Assembly: GCA_014238155.1 (NCBI GenBank)
Contig: JABABQ010000066.1
Coordinates: 62,001 to 126,000 of the forward strand
Length of the DNA: 64,000 nt
Reading direction: 5' to 3'
From: Rhizobiaceae bacterium
GTDB taxonomy: Bacteria > Pseudomonadota > Alphaproteobacteria > Rhizobiales > Rhizobiaceae
Positions 49,014 through 58,772 of the stretch are shown here, in pieces. The notes beneath the pieces are model-generated. The model saw only the letters and a program-made list of their open reading frames with translations, was not told where the DNA came from and did not search any database. The first letter of the stretch is position 1. Each line of letters starts with the position of its first letter. Made by a program: the position numbers and the translations under genes.

Positions 49014-49629
49014 CGTGTATTTCCTTCGCCATGTCTTCGGCTGCTACCAGATCTTCAGGCGTGTTGATATTGAAAAATGGATCAGTGTTCGGTTTGTCAA
49101 AATTGACGCTGTGAAGTGAATACCGATGTGCGAATTCCAATATTTTGCGTTTGTCTTCGGCAACCAGAAAATGCTCCAGATCATCCGCCAGATGAATTGG
49201 CCAAAGCCCGAACACGGGGTGGATTCGACCCATGCTGTCGGCCATCGCAATATCGCTGGTATTTTGCATTACGTTCAGCAGCTTATGAACCAGGTTAGCG
49301 GGCAAAAATGGCGTATCCGCGGCGGCTGAAACCAGGTGAGTAACGCCATCCAACGTTGCGGCCCACCTCATGCCGGCCAGAATGCCGGCGAGCGGTCCGA
49401 CAAATCCCTCAACCGTATCGGCCAGCACAGGCAGTTCCAAAAATTCAAACCGCGCCGGGTCGCCATTGGCGTTGAGAGCCAGATGGTCGGTTTGCGGACG
49501 CATCGCATCAGCCACCCACGACACCGGATGTTTGCCAGCCAGTTTTAACAGACTTTTTTCATTGCCACCCATGCGTCGCGACAATCCGCCGGCAAGAATA
49601 ACTCCAGCAACATTCATCGTATTACTCAT
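49006..49629 (-). CDS. mobA: molybdenum cofactor guanylyltransferase MobA
   Basis: The 207-residue nucleotidyltransferase has the signature GVILAGGLSRRMGGNEKSLL and the metal-binding SAAADTPFLP. It makes molybdopterin guanine dinucleotide, the cofactor form of DMSO-reductase family enzymes such as formate dehydrogenase. It is translationally coupled to fdhD (4-bp overlap) and mobB. Confidence 0.95.
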   Translation of the reverse strand: MSNTMNVAGVILAGGLSRRMGGNEKSLLKLAGKHPVSWVADAMRPQTDHLALNANGDPARFEFLELPVLADTVEGFVGPLAGILAGMRWAATLDGVTHLVSAAADTPFLPANLVHKLLNVMQNTSDIAMADSMGRIHPVFGLWPIHLADDLEHFLVAEDKRKILEFAHRYSLHSVNFDKPNTDPFFNINTPEDLVAAEDMAKEIHVE

Positions 49630-50477
49630 TCTATTTCATCTGACTTCGGTGATGGATGGTCGTCAAATTCGATGCGCTTTTCACCCGCCAATACGGTAAA
49701 TCTTTTTCCCCGGGCGCGCCCAATCAGCGTCAGGCCGGACTGGCGGGCCAGATCAACACCCCAAGCGGTGAACCCAGAACGGGAAATAAGTATTGGTATG
49801 CCCATCATCACAGTCTTGATGACCATTTCACTGGTCAACCGCCCGGTGGTATAAAATATCTTATCGGCGGGGTCGGATTTGTTGACGGCCATCCAGCCGG
49901 CAATCTTGTCCACCGCGTTGTGGCGGCCCACATCCTCCATATAAACCAACGGCTTGTCGCCTTGACACAGGACACATCCGTGGATCGCGCCAGCTTCTAG
50001 ATAAAGGCTGGGCGTCGTGTTGATCTGACGGGTCAGCCGTCCGAGCCACGATGTTTTGAGTTTTGCGCTGCCCGACAGTTTGATGTCGTCAAAAGCGTCG
50101 ATGACATCACCAAAAACTGTGCCCTGGGCACATCCGGAGGTGCGAACCTTCTTCTTCAATTTCTCTTCAAATCGGGTTTCAAAATCGGTCCGCACGATCA
50201 CCACACCCAGTTCGTCATCATAGTCGATTGCCGCAATTGGATCGCTTGGCTTCAACATGTTCTGATTGATCAGATAGCCCAGTGCCAACAGATCGGGATG
50301 ATCGCCAATCGTCATCATGGTGACGATTTCCTGGCTGTTGAGGTATAAGGTGAGCGGACGCTCGGTGACGACGCGCAGATCGACGCTCTCACCGCTTTCA
50401 TTAATGCCCGTGACCGCTGCAGAAAGGCGTTCATCATCAGGTGCGGGACCCAGTAGCAATTTGTGGCTGTCGCTCAT
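49626..50477 (-). CDS. fdhD: formate dehydrogenase accessory sulfurtransferase FdhD
   Basis: The 283-residue protein transfers sulfur from IscS/NFS to the molybdenum cofactor of formate dehydrogenase. Characteristic parts are EIVTMMTIGDHPDLLALGY, DVGRHNAVDKIAGW and FYTTGRLTSEMVIK. The usual CxxC loop here has only one cysteine (TSGCAQGTVF); a second CxxC (HGCVLCQ) lies later in the chain. I believe rhizobial FdhDs share this form. No formate dehydrogenase structural genes are in the window. Confidence 0.93.
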   Translation of the reverse strand: MSDSHKLLLGPAPDDERLSAAVTGINESGESVDLRVVTERPLTLYLNSQEIVTMMTIGDHPDLLALGYLINQNMLKPSDPIAAIDYDDELGVVIVRTDFETRFEEKLKKKVRTSGCAQGTVFGDVIDAFDDIKLSGSAKLKTSWLGRLTRQINTTPSLYLEAGAIHGCVLCQGDKPLVYMEDVGRHNAVDKIAGWMAVNKSDPADKIFYTTGRLTSEMVIKTVMMGIPILISRSGFTAWGVDLARQSGLTLIGRARGKRFTVLAGEKRIEFDDHPSPKSDEIE

Positions 50478-50508
50478 CTGATCTTTCTAAGGAAAAATCT
50501 GCGGCGGT

Positions 50509-51729
50509 TCAAACGACATTTTTGCGCGCATTGAAATACATAACAGCGGCAATCGCGGCGCCGACGAAAGATGCCAAAAACATTAGCATATAAAGTGGCA
50601 ATGCCTGGTTTTCGACGGTGATCAACATGCCGGATAGGGTTGCAATCATCGCGCCGCCGCCAATTTGAAGAAACCCGCCGAGCCCCGATGCAGAACCAGC
50701 CAGATCAGGGCGGACACTGACAGCACCAGCATTGGCATTGGGCAAGGTCATGCCGTTGCCGACGCCGACAAGGATCATCGGATAAAACAGGAAGCCGATT
50801 TGCGGTTCAAATGACATCATCAAAAACAGCGACAATGAAACGCCGATACAGGCGATGATGCCGCCATAAATCATCATCGCTTCAATTCCCAGACGCTCCG
50901 AATATCGCCCGGACAGAAAATTGCCAAATATGTAGCCGACCGCAACAGTGGCGAAATATAGTCCAAGCACTGACGGTGATACGCCGACAACTTCAGTACC
51001 GACAAATGGTGCGCCTCCCAAAAACGCGAAATAGGCGCCCGATGAGGCGGTCGAGCACAGGAAATAACCCCAGATCATCGGTTCACGCAGAAGCGACCCA
51101 TAGTCGGCGAGGCGTTTGCCAAACGGGGCTTCAACCGGCGGGAAGGTTTCACCCAGATCAAAATATATCAGCAGCAGCACGCAGGAACCGACACCAAACA
51201 GGATTATGAACGGTGCTCGCCACCCATATAACTCGCCGACAAAGCCGCCAATTGTCGGGCTGATCATTGGGATGATTGCCATTGCCATGGTGACGTAACC
51301 GATCATGCTGGCGGCTTTTGAACGATCGTAAAGATCACGGATGATTGCCCGACTGAGCGCAACAGAAGCTGCTGCTGTTGCCTGCAGGACCCGTCCGAAA
51401 AGCAACATCTCAATGGAGTTCGCAAAGATGCAGATGAGGGTGGCAATCAGAAATATAGCCGAAGAGGTCAACAGGACCGGGCGACGGCCATATCGGTCTG
51501 CCAGCGGGCCAATAAACAATTGGGTAATTGCGATGGATGCGAGATACAGCGTCAAAACATATTGCGACGTGGCGGGCGACGCACCCAGGTCGGCTCCGAT
51601 CGCTGGCAGCATTGGCAGGAAGATGTTCATCGCCGCTACCGATGACCCGGCCATCAGGACCAGCGTCGCAATGTGGGGTGGTGTCCTGTGGGATGTGGAC
51701 TTTTTATCAAATCGAGACGTGCTGGACAT
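50509..51729 (-). CDS. Bcr/CflA-family drug efflux transporter (MFS)
   Basis: The 406-residue membrane protein has twelve predicted helices and the MFS motif A (GPLADRYGRRPVLL) after helix 2. PAIGADLGASPATSQYVLTL is the Bcr/CflA-style N-terminal segment. Substrates of the family include bicyclomycin and other drugs. It follows the small ORF at 51874-52029 and an inverted repeat that would lie in its 5' leader. The last gene before it on this strand is separated by 144 bp. Confidence 0.9.
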   Translation of the reverse strand: MSSTSRFDKKSTSHRTPPHIATLVLMAGSSVAAMNIFLPMLPAIGADLGASPATSQYVLTLYLASIAITQLFIGPLADRYGRRPVLLTSSAIFLIATLICIFANSIEMLLFGRVLQATAAASVALSRAIIRDLYDRSKAASMIGYVTMAMAIIPMISPTIGGFVGELYGWRAPFIILFGVGSCVLLLIYFDLGETFPPVEAPFGKRLADYGSLLREPMIWGYFLCSTASSGAYFAFLGGAPFVGTEVVGVSPSVLGLYFATVAVGYIFGNFLSGRYSERLGIEAMMIYGGIIACIGVSLSLFLMMSFEPQIGFLFYPMILVGVGNGMTLPNANAGAVSVRPDLAGSASGLGGFLQIGGGAMIATLSGMLITVENQALPLYMLMFLASFVGAAIAAVMYFNARKNVV

Positions 51730-51779
51730 TAAACGGGCACCGGAGGAAGGAAAGGTTTTGATACGCCTCGGTGCGCAGG

Positions 51780-51843
51780 AGTTCCAGTCAGGAATTTAAA
51801 ATTTTCCGGCTCGGGGCAAGCCAGATAGACCCTGACTGGAACT
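51780..51843. repeat. 13-bp perfect inverted repeat in the leader of the efflux gene
   Basis: AGTTCCAGTCAGG (51780-51792) and its exact complement (51831-51843) are 38 bp apart. The enclosed segment holds a small GGCT/AGCC hairpin and an A/T palindrome (AAATTTTAAATT-like). It lies 50 bp upstream of the efflux gene start and 30 bp after the stop of the small ORF on the minus strand. It could be a stem-loop in the leader RNA or a regulator site; I recognise neither. Confidence 0.6.
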
Positions 51844-51873
51844 GGGGAGGGAGTGTTGGGTTAAAAAAATTTG

Positions 51874-52029
51874 TCAAACGCCCGGCAGGCGACCCGATCT
51901 GGTCTTGCGGCCGAATATTGCCTCTACTATGGAATACATCGCCTTGCTGCGCTCGACTCGAGCCTGGCGCATTCCACTTTCAATCATGTCATTGGAAATA
52001 CGTGGAAAAGTGGTTTTTGCCTGCTTCAT
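51874..52029 (-). CDS. 51-residue small protein, divergent from the LysR gene
   Basis: A minus-strand ORF starts at ATG 52029 with a textbook AAGGAG six bases upstream and ends at TGA 51874-51876. The product (MKQAKTTFPRISNDMIESGM, then RQARVERSKAMYSIVEAIFG and a basic tail) is a basic amphipathic helix; no signal peptide or membrane segment is present. I recall similar short proteins with an RSxAxxxxxxAxFG core in alphaproteobacteria, unverified. Its placement between a divergent LysR regulator and a drug efflux gene suggests it is the first gene of the regulated transcript. Function unknown. Confidence 0.6.
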   Translation of the reverse strand: MKQAKTTFPRISNDMIESGMRQARVERSKAMYSIVEAIFGRKTRSGRLPGV

Positions 52030-52128
52030 TTCCGTCTCCTTCGATTGGCCTGTTCGGGGTTCTTGTCTGTCGATTGAAAATTACGGGAAACAAGCCCCTT
52101 TGACAAACGCGGAATTTACGTTCATCAG

Positions 52129-52143
52129 TTCAAAAAATTTGAA
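52129..52143. promoter_or_regulatory. candidate operator between the small ORF and the LysR gene
   Basis: TTCAAA-AAA-TTTGAA is a perfect 6-3-6 dyad 13 bp upstream of the LysR start and in the 127-bp divergent promoter region. LysR regulators often bind imperfect dyads and autoregulate. The spacing is close to, but not exactly, the T-N11-A form. Confidence 0.35.
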
Positions 52144-52156
52144 GTGACTTTGTGCT

Positions 52157-53104
52157 ATGGCCTATCGATTGCCTTCGTTGAATTCCTTGCGCGCCTTTGA
52201 AGCGGCAGCGCGATTGTTGAGTTTTCAACGAGCGGCGGAGGAACTTTTTGTAACGCCGTCTGCGCTGAGCTATCAAATTCGCCAGTTGGAAGAATATATC
52301 GAGACGCCCCTGTTTAATCGGCTGAACAGGGCGGTCACGCTGACTGAAACAGGTCGTCTGCTCTATCCCGGTGTTCATGTTGGCTTTGAAAGCCTTCAGG
52401 GGGCGGTTCGAGCGGCGGCCCGTAGCAGACAAAACAATGTGCTGGTTGTTTCCAGCGGTCCGGCATTTGGGGCCAAATGGCTGGCCCCGCGTGTCTACCG
52501 CTTTGTTGACGCCCATCCCGACATCGAATTGCGCATAGCCGCGAGTTTGAAATTGACCGATTTCAATTCCGATGAAGTCGATGTTGCCTTACGATTTGGG
52601 GAAGGAGATTATCCTGGACTTTTTGTAGAGCCGCTATTTGATGAAATCGCCTTGCCGCTCATCAGTCCAGCGCTGATCGACAGGTTCGGTGGCAGGTTCG
52701 GGCCAGAGGAATTGGCTCAGGTGACACTTCTGCATGATGATTCCACCAGATTCACATCAGAAGTTGTTGATTGGACAAATTGGCTGGAACAAGAAGGGTT
52801 GGGCCATATTGACGGTACAAAGGGGCCGCGTTTTAATCACGCGGACCATGGTCTGGATGCGGCTATTGATGGCGCTGGAATAGTGCTGGGGCGTTTGTCT
52901 TTGGCGATGCGCGATATACGGTCTGGCCGTCTGGTGGCTCCGTTCGATACTTACGTCAAAGCCACCGCCGGATTTCATTTCGTGGTTCCGCCCGGCAGCC
53001 TGGAACTGCCACATGTGGCTATATTCTATGAATGGCTGCGTGCGGAGGCCGATGCTGAAGTTCAGGAAGTGTCCAAATTTCTGGCGACCAAACGTTCGCG
53101 ATAG
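52157..53104 (+). CDS. LysR-family transcriptional regulator (GcvA-like)
   Basis: The 315-residue protein has an N-terminal winged helix (LPSLNSLRAFEAAARLLSFQ, then AAEELFVTPSALSYQIRQLE) and a periplasmic-binding-like effector domain. The PSLNSLRAFEAAAR start and the PRVYRFVDAHPDIELRI region are characteristic of the GcvA group. Target genes are likely the divergent small ORF and efflux pump, but this is inference from position. The 3' end overlaps the convergent EamA gene by 43 bp. Confidence 0.93.
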   Translation: MAYRLPSLNSLRAFEAAARLLSFQRAAEELFVTPSALSYQIRQLEEYIETPLFNRLNRAVTLTETGRLLYPGVHVGFESLQGAVRAAARSRQNNVLVVSSGPAFGAKWLAPRVYRFVDAHPDIELRIAASLKLTDFNSDEVDVALRFGEGDYPGLFVEPLFDEIALPLISPALIDRFGGRFGPEELAQVTLLHDDSTRFTSEVVDWTNWLEQEGLGHIDGTKGPRFNHADHGLDAAIDGAGIVLGRLSLAMRDIRSGRLVAPFDTYVKATAGFHFVVPPGSLELPHVAIFYEWLRAEADAEVQEVSKFLATKRSR

Positions 53105-53973
53105 AAAGTGAACAATCCGCTGCCGACAATGATGACAGCGCCAATCATTGAGATTAGGTCGGGTACATCGCCAAAAATGAAATAGCCGATAATCAATGCC
53201 CAGATGAGGATTGAATAGCGAAAGGGGCTGATAAAGCTGACTTCACCATCGCGCATTGCAAGGATTGAAAAAATGTAGCCGACCATCAAAATGGCGGCCG
53301 CACCGAACAGAACCGTCAGATGATATGAACTGACCGGTTGCCAGGGTTCAAACAGGCTGCCTATTGCGCCCATAAGTGTGATCGCGAACGCGGTTAGCAG
53401 GCTTACCAGAAGAGAAGGTGTGGAGCGTGGCATTTTGCGCGTAACCAGATCACGCATGGTGATGAACAAGGTTGAGATGACGGCGTAGATTGCAAAATAG
53501 TTAAACCCTTCAGTGCCAGGTTTGATAATCAGCAACACGCCGAGAAATCCTACAACAATGGCCCCATAACGTCGCCAGCCGACACTTTCTCCCAAAAACA
53601 AGGCCGCGCCCAAAGTGATGGTCAGGGGGAGTATCTGCAGCACGGCGGTTACGTTGGCGATGGGCATTTCAAACAGCGCAGAGAGGAAGAAATAGGTGCC
53701 GCCTGCTTCACCCAGCGTGCGCAACAATACGGTTGGGTGCCTAAGAGCGTTGTAGATGCCGCCCTCGACTTTGAAGGCTCCCATATAGGTGCACAATAAA
53801 ATCATGAAGCTGGTGGCGAAAATTCCCCGCACCAAAATGGCCTGGAACAGAGACAGCTCATTGGCCACGAGTTTCATCAACGTGTCGTTGAAGACGAACC
53901 CCGCCATCGACAGCATCATGAATATGGCGCCAAGGGCGTTGGAGCTGAAATTTTGGACAGATGGTTTGTTCAT
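53062..53973 (-). CDS. EamA/DMT-family transporter
   Basis: The membrane protein of about 303 residues has ten helices in two EamA repeats (NDTLMKLVANELSLFQAIL, then ISPFRYSILIWALIIGYFIF). It resembles S-adenosylmethionine or drug/metabolite uptake/export members; the substrate is unknown. The ATG at 53973 is preferred over an earlier one at 54024, because the latter would lie inside the terminator hairpin of the upstream L,D-transpeptidase gene. The 3' end runs 43 bp into the LysR gene. Confidence 0.85.
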   Translation of the reverse strand: MNKPSVQNFSSNALGAIFMMLSMAGFVFNDTLMKLVANELSLFQAILVRGIFATSFMILLCTYMGAFKVEGGIYNALRHPTVLLRTLGEAGGTYFFLSALFEMPIANVTAVLQILPLTITLGAALFLGESVGWRRYGAIVVGFLGVLLIIKPGTEGFNYFAIYAVISTLFITMRDLVTRKMPRSTPSLLVSLLTAFAITLMGAIGSLFEPWQPVSSYHLTVLFGAAAILMVGYIFSILAMRDGEVSFISPFRYSILIWALIIGYFIFGDVPDLISMIGAVIIVGSGLFTFYRERLVARNLDTS

Positions 53974-54011
53974 CGCCAACCGGTGACGGCTCTTGCCCAA
54001 AAGGTCAAAAG

Positions 54012-54047
54012 AAAAAGCACGCAATGGAGGCCATTGCGTGCTTTTTT
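54012..54047 (-). terminator. rho-independent terminator of the L,D-transpeptidase gene
   Basis: AGCACGCAATGG, a 3-nt loop, and CCATTGCGTGCT make a perfect 12-bp stem flanked by A and T runs. It is about 20 bp after the transpeptidase stop on the minus strand. Confidence 0.9.
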
Positions 54048-54066
54048 TCGTGCGTGGTACGGAAAA

Positions 54067-54705
54067 CTAGTGTCGAACGATTACCCGTGCACCGACTTTT
54101 ACCCGTTGATATAGATCTTCGACATCATCATTTGCCAAACGGATGCAGCCGGAAGACATCGCCTTACCGATCGTCCAGGGCTGATTGGTGCCATGGATAC
54201 GATAAATTGTAGAGCCGATATACATGGCGCGCGCACCCAAAGGATTGTTAGGACCACCTGCATAGTAGGACTTCAATTGCTGACCGGTTTCGCGTTTTAC
54301 CCGGGCGATCATGACCTGGGGTGGCGACCAGCTGGGCCATTCGGCCTTGCGGGTTACCCGATGCTTGCCCTGCCATTGGAAACCATCCCGGCCAACGCCA
54401 ATACCATATTTCATCGCCTTGCCGCGTTTGGTTACATAGTACAGCCGGCGTTCGGACGTATCGACAACAATGGTGCCGACGGGATAGTTACCGTCAAAGC
54501 TAACTTTGCGCTTGCGGATAGGGGATTTATTTGATGCATAACGTCTGGTCAGGGGGCGTGAACCCTTTTTCCAGGTACGGGACGCATAGTCGAACCAACG
54601 GTCGCCGCTGCTTGCGTAAACGCTCGTTGGAATTGTGAAGGTGACAGCCAGTGCGGCGGCGAAACCGCAAAGTGCGGCTCTGATCGCAGTCTTTCGAATA
54701 TTCAT
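54067..54705 (-). CDS. L,D-transpeptidase (YkuD domain)
   Basis: The 212-residue secreted protein has a signal peptide (AALCGFAAALAVTFTIPTS, cleavage near YAS-S) and a C-terminal YkuD domain. The catalytic motif is HGTN with His171 and SSGCIRLAN with Cys187. It forms 3-3 peptidoglycan cross-links or attaches proteins to the wall; residues 25-75 are a basic, presumably wall-binding segment. The ATG at 54705 has GGGAGA eight bases upstream and gives a normal signal peptide; the earlier ATG at 54777 does not. Confidence 0.94.
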   Translation of the reverse strand: MNIRKTAIRAALCGFAAALAVTFTIPTSVYASSGDRWFDYASRTWKKGSRPLTRRYASNKSPIRKRKVSFDGNYPVGTIVVDTSERRLYYVTKRGKAMKYGIGVGRDGFQWQGKHRVTRKAEWPSWSPPQVMIARVKRETGQQLKSYYAGGPNNPLGARAMYIGSTIYRIHGTNQPWTIGKAMSSGCIRLANDDVEDLYQRVKVGARVIVRH

Positions 54706-54932
54706 TTTGGATTCTCCCAGCGTGTTCTTACTCATCATCGCAGGCCCTACATCTTGTGTCTGTGACATGTTGCACAATATGAAAACGAGTCGCCCTTGCG
54801 CTTTTATAGTTTGTAAAACTACAAAAGTGCACTGGAAATTACTCCAATTAAGGGAAAATTGATGACGATTGTGTCATCTGCTTTATGGGTTGGCCTGCAA
54901 ACAAGCAGAATTTGTCAAGTTGGGCTCTGACA

Positions 54933-56585
54933 CTAACTCAAATTAAGTTCCTGAAAAAAGTCGTTGCCCTTGTCATCAATGACGATGAAGGCGGGGAAGT
55001 TTTCGACCTCGATCCTCCAAATGGCTTCCATACCAAGCTCCGGATATTCAACGACTTCAACCTTTTTGATGCAGTCTTGCGCCAATCTCGCAGCCGGTCC
55101 GCCGATGGACCCTAGGTAAAATCCACCATGCTGCTTGCAGGCTTCCCGCACCTGCCGTGATCTGTTGCCCTTGGCGAGCATGACCATTGAACCCCCAAAT
55201 GACTGGAACTGATCGACAAATGAATCCATTCGACCGGCTGTTGTGGGGCCGAATGAACCCGAAGCCATGCCGTTTGGCGTTTTTGCCGGACCTGCATAAT
55301 AAACCGGATGATCTTTCATGTATTCGGGCATATCCTCACCAGCTTCCAGCCGGGCACGAATCTTGGCATGTGCCAGGTCGCGAGCAACAATGATCGTGCC
55401 GTTCAATGCCAGCCGGGTTTTGACCGGGTGCTTGCTAAGCTGTGCCAAAATCTCCTTCATCGGCTGCTGCAGATCGATTTTGACCACATCGCTGGAAAAT
55501 TCCGATTCATCGATGTCTGGAATATATTTGGCCGGATCGGTTTCCAGCGCCTCTAGAAAAACCCCCTCACTGGTGATTTTACCTATCGCCTGGCGGTCCG
55601 CCGAGCAGGAAACCCCAAGGCCGATAGGAAGCGATGCGCCGTGGCGGGGCAGGCGAATGACCCGCACATCATGGCAGAAATATTTACCGCCAAACTGTGC
55701 GCCGACACCCATATTCTGGGTCAGCTTGTGAATCTCCTGCTCCATCTCCACGTCCCGAAAGGCCTGGCCGGCCTCAGAACCCTGCCGGGGCAGGCTGTCG
55801 AGATAACGGGTCGAAGCAAGCTTGACGGTCTTCAGGTTTTGCTCGGCCGACGTGCCGCCAATAACGATGGCCAGGTGATAGGGGGGGCAGGCGGCGGTTC
55901 CCAGTGTCAGGATTTTCTCCTGCAAAAAATCGATCATTCGATCATGGGTTAAAAGCGACGGTGTGCCTTGATAGAAAAAAGTTTTGTTGGCAGACCCGCC
56001 ACCCTTGGCGATAAATTGAAATTTGTAGGCATCTTCGCCTTCCGAATAAATATCGATCTGGGCCGGCAGATTGTTCTTGGTGTTCTGTTCTTCGAACATC
56101 GAAATCGGGGCCAGTTGCGAATAGCGCAGGTTTTTTTTGAAATAGGCGTCCATTATACCCTGACTTATGGCGTCTTCATCAGTTCCGGTCGTCAAGACGG
56201 CGCGTCCACGTTTGCCCATGACGATGGCGGTTCCGGTATCCTGGCACATGGGCAGAACACCACCCGCCGCGATATTGGCATTCTTCAAGAGATCAAACGC
56301 CACGAACCGATCATTTGGGGTGGCTTCGGGATCATCCAGAATCGAAGCCAGTTGGGCCAGATGTCCTGGTCGTAACAGGTGATTGATATCGGCAAAGGCT
56401 TCTTCAGAAAGAAGACGAATTGCCTCCGGGTCGATTTTCAAAAATGACCTGCCATCAATCTCGACAATGCTGACATATTGGTCGGTCAGCTTGCGATACG
56501 GTGTTGTATCTTCGCCGAGTGGGAACAAATCGACATGGTTTGAGATGGGCGACTTTGGTGCGGTCATGAGCGGGGTTCCTGACAT
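54933..56585 (-). CDS. fumA: fumarate hydratase, class I (iron-sulfur)
   Basis: The product of about 550 residues interconverts fumarate and malate. Candidate cluster cysteines are in [22 protein letters not shown] and GVSCSADRQ; the beta domain follows with the usual [20 protein letters not shown] block. The start is ATG 56585, with AAGG six bases upstream; the TTG one codon earlier is unlikely. It is a single-chain class I enzyme, oxygen-sensitive in characterised relatives. It is divergent from the TerB-like gene. Confidence 0.95.
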   Translation of the reverse strand: MSGTPLMTAPKSPISNHVDLFPLGEDTTPYRKLTDQYVSIVEIDGRSFLKIDPEAIRLLSEEAFADINHLLRPGHLAQLASILDDPEATPNDRFVAFDLLKNANIAAGGVLPMCQDTGTAIVMGKRGRAVLTTGTDEDAISQGIMDAYFKKNLRYSQLAPISMFEEQNTKNNLPAQIDIYSEGEDAYKFQFIAKGGGSANKTFFYQGTPSLLTHDRMIDFLQEKILTLGTAACPPYHLAIVIGGTSAEQNLKTVKLASTRYLDSLPRQGSEAGQAFRDVEMEQEIHKLTQNMGVGAQFGGKYFCHDVRVIRLPRHGASLPIGLGVSCSADRQAIGKITSEGVFLEALETDPAKYIPDIDESEFSSDVVKIDLQQPMKEILAQLSKHPVKTRLALNGTIIVARDLAHAKIRARLEAGEDMPEYMKDHPVYYAGPAKTPNGMASGSFGPTTAGRMDSFVDQFQSFGGSMVMLAKGNRSRQVREACKQHGGFYLGSIGGPAARLAQDCIKKVEVVEYPELGMEAIWRIEVENFPAFIVIDDKGNDFFQELNLS

Positions 56586-56763
56586 CAATTACCTTTCCTT
56601 ATCGCCTGCAAGGGGGCGTGTTCAAGATGCATTATCAATGGAATTGGTGTTTCAGGCTGCAGTCATTGGTTTAATTGGATAAATAATGTTCCACCGGGTT
56701 TGACTCGACTGGGCCGGGTACCTTTAGTGGTGCAAAGACCAATGTATTGGATGGGCAAGTTTC

Positions 56764-57183
56764 ATGGATTCCTTTGATCTGGAACTTTTACGGCAGCGTG
56801 AAGCAGATGCATCGTTTCCCGCCCGTAGTGCTGTTGCTTATTTTCTGTTTATGGTAATGCCGTCAGATGGCCATCAACACCCTGACGAACATCAAAGACT
56901 GGCGCGTATATTAAGTGATGATTTTGACCTGCAACAGGACCAGGTGGAAGATCTGATAAATCACGCCAGCGGCCATGCTTTCAACGATGATGTTATGCAG
57001 CAATTGGCCAGAATATTGTTGGTTGAGTTGGAGCGCGAGGAATTAATTGATCTCATTTCCCACATGTGGGAAATGGTTTTTGCAGACGGTCGCATGCATG
57101 AAACCGAAGTTACCTTTGTGGAACGGGTCGCTGTGCTGTTGAAATTTACCCAGGAAGAAGTAACCAGCGCGATGACGCTGTAA
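56764..57183 (+). CDS. TerB-family protein
   Basis: The 139-residue protein is all-helical with TerB's acidic repeats: MVMPSDGHQHPDEHQRLARI and WEMVFADGRMHETEVTFVE. The TerB fold binds metal ions through Asp/Glu loops; in most alphaproteobacteria its role is unknown and tellurite resistance is not implied. There is no other ter gene. It converges on gph at 24 bp. Confidence 0.84.
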   Translation: MDSFDLELLRQREADASFPARSAVAYFLFMVMPSDGHQHPDEHQRLARILSDDFDLQQDQVEDLINHASGHAFNDDVMQQLARILLVELEREELIDLISHMWEMVFADGRMHETEVTFVERVAVLLKFTQEEVTSAMTL

Positions 57184-57207
57184 GCAAACGGCTCTGGGGT
57201 CTGCGGG

Positions 57208-57891
57208 TTAGTTGTGCGAAAGGTCTGCCACAGCACCACCGAGCTCATCGAAATGCGAGATAATCCGATCAGGATTTAGCTGTTCGACCGGCACGTCACT
57301 GTAACCAAAATTCACCGCAATTACTGGCATGTTGGCGGCTTGTGCGGCGGCAATATCATTGACGCTATCGCCGACCATTATGCAATTTTCAGGAGAAACA
57401 TTGGCGAGTTTTGCGGTTTCGATCAGGTGTTGTGGATCTGGCTTTTTAACGTCAAACGTGTCGCCGCCGGTAACTACCGGAAATCTTGCAGCTTCGCCAA
57501 GCTGAACAAGTAACTTGCGTGCAAGTCGCTCATATTTGTTGGTGCATACTGCCAGTTGCCATCCGCTTTTGCTCAATTCGTCCAAAGCCAGCAATGTACT
57601 TGGAAAAAATACTGTTTTGTCCGTGAGATTCTGTTCATAGAACTCAACAAACCGGTCCAGCAGGCGCTTGTGAGTTGGCCCACCAACCTCCAGTTTGCGT
57701 CCATGAAAATGATAGGCTCTTTCGATCATTTGCAGGGCGCCTTTGCCCACGACATGACCGACATCTGCCATTGAAATATTGGGCAACCCTTCGGTTGCGG
57801 TTGCTTTGTTGAGGGCAGGTACCAGGTCGCGATTGCTGTCGACCAAAGTTCCGTCGAGGTCAAAAATGACGAGGCGTGGGGTTGTTGTCAT
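57208..57891 (-). CDS. gph: phosphoglycolate phosphatase (HAD family)
   Basis: The 227-residue protein has HAD motif [15 protein letters not shown], a helical cap, motif III near KPDPQHL and motif [14 protein letters not shown]. It probably removes phosphate from 2-phosphoglycolate formed in DNA repair or metabolism; other small phosphoester substrates are possible. It is divergent from rpiA, with 86 bp between starts. Confidence 0.88.
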   Translation of the reverse strand: MTTTPRLVIFDLDGTLVDSNRDLVPALNKATATEGLPNISMADVGHVVGKGALQMIERAYHFHGRKLEVGGPTHKRLLDRFVEFYEQNLTDKTVFFPSTLLALDELSKSGWQLAVCTNKYERLARKLLVQLGEAARFPVVTGGDTFDVKKPDPQHLIETAKLANVSPENCIMVGDSVNDIAAAQAANMPVIAVNFGYSDVPVEQLNPDRIISHFDELGGAVADLSHN

Positions 57892-57977
57892 GGAAGAATC
57901 ATTTCATCGGGGATTTTGAGGTTAAATACATCATGTTGGGATGGTGTGCATCTGCGTGCCGTGGTACCGGCAGCATT

Positions 57978-58682
57978 ATGAGCAAAAATTTAAAACAAAT
58001 TGCCGGAATTGCCGCCCTGGACTACGTTGGCGACGGCATGAAGCTTGGTATCGGCACCGGATCGACTGCTGAAGCCTTCATCGAGGTTCTTGCAGAAAAG
58101 GTTGCTGCAGGGCTTTCCATTGTCGGTGTACCAACGTCGGAACGCACACGCATCATGTGCGAAAAACTGTCGATACCGCTGACGACGCTGGATGAAACGC
58201 CGCATCTTGACCTGACAATTGACGGAGCAGACGAAATTAATCCGCAGCTTGCACTCATCAAGGGCGGTGGCGGCGCTTTGCTGCGTGAAAAAATCGTGGC
58301 GGCGGCGTCCGATGATATGCTGGTAATTGCTGATGACAGCAAGCTTGTGGACCCTCTGGGAGCCTATCCGCTGCCAATTGAAGTCAACCCGTTCGGATTG
58401 CTGGCGACGCGTCTGCTGATTGAACGTTGCGCCAAAGCCCTGGGTCTTGGTGGAACTCTCGAACTACGTATGGGACCGCAGGAGCAACCTTATCTGACCG
58501 ATGGCGGTCATTATATTGTCGATGCATCTTTTGGCCGTATTGTCGATCCAGAAGCTCTTGCAATTGCGTTGAATGCGATTCCCGGAGTTGTCGAACACGG
58601 GCTCTTTACCGGTCTGGCCAGTCGCGCAATAATATCGAGTGAAAGTGGTACTCGCATTGTAGAAGCCATCGTGCGATCCTAA
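57978..58682 (+). CDS. rpiA: ribose-5-phosphate isomerase A
   Basis: The 234-residue enzyme converts ribose-5-phosphate and ribulose-5-phosphate. The motifs [31 protein letters not shown] and LREKIV, with the catalytic acid in DGADE, are intact. The ATG at 57978 gives the normal N terminus ([17 protein letters not shown]); an extension reaching back into gph is not credible. Gph and RpiA are commonly adjacent in Hyphomicrobiales as far as I recall. Confidence 0.96.
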   Translation: MSKNLKQIAGIAALDYVGDGMKLGIGTGSTAEAFIEVLAEKVAAGLSIVGVPTSERTRIMCEKLSIPLTTLDETPHLDLTIDGADEINPQLALIKGGGGALLREKIVAAASDDMLVIADDSKLVDPLGAYPLPIEVNPFGLLATRLLIERCAKALGLGGTLELRMGPQEQPYLTDGGHYIVDASFGRIVDPEALAIALNAIPGVVEHGLFTGLASRAIISSESGTRIVEAIVRS

Positions 58683-58772
58683 ATGGTCGGAAATGAGCCT
58701 GAATGGTGTTGATTGATCCAAGCGTTCGCTCAACACTCAAACAATAATTAACAATCTGGAGCCTGAGCCCAA

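Noticed and set aside
51771-52147. Plus-strand ORFs antisense to the small ORF
   Set aside because: Three overlapping frames without Shine-Dalgarno or domain; they are complements of the better-supported minus-strand ORF and the repeat.
53974-54024. Upstream start for the EamA transporter
   Set aside because: The extra codons lie inside the strong terminator hairpin of the L,D-transpeptidase gene and have no signal of translation.
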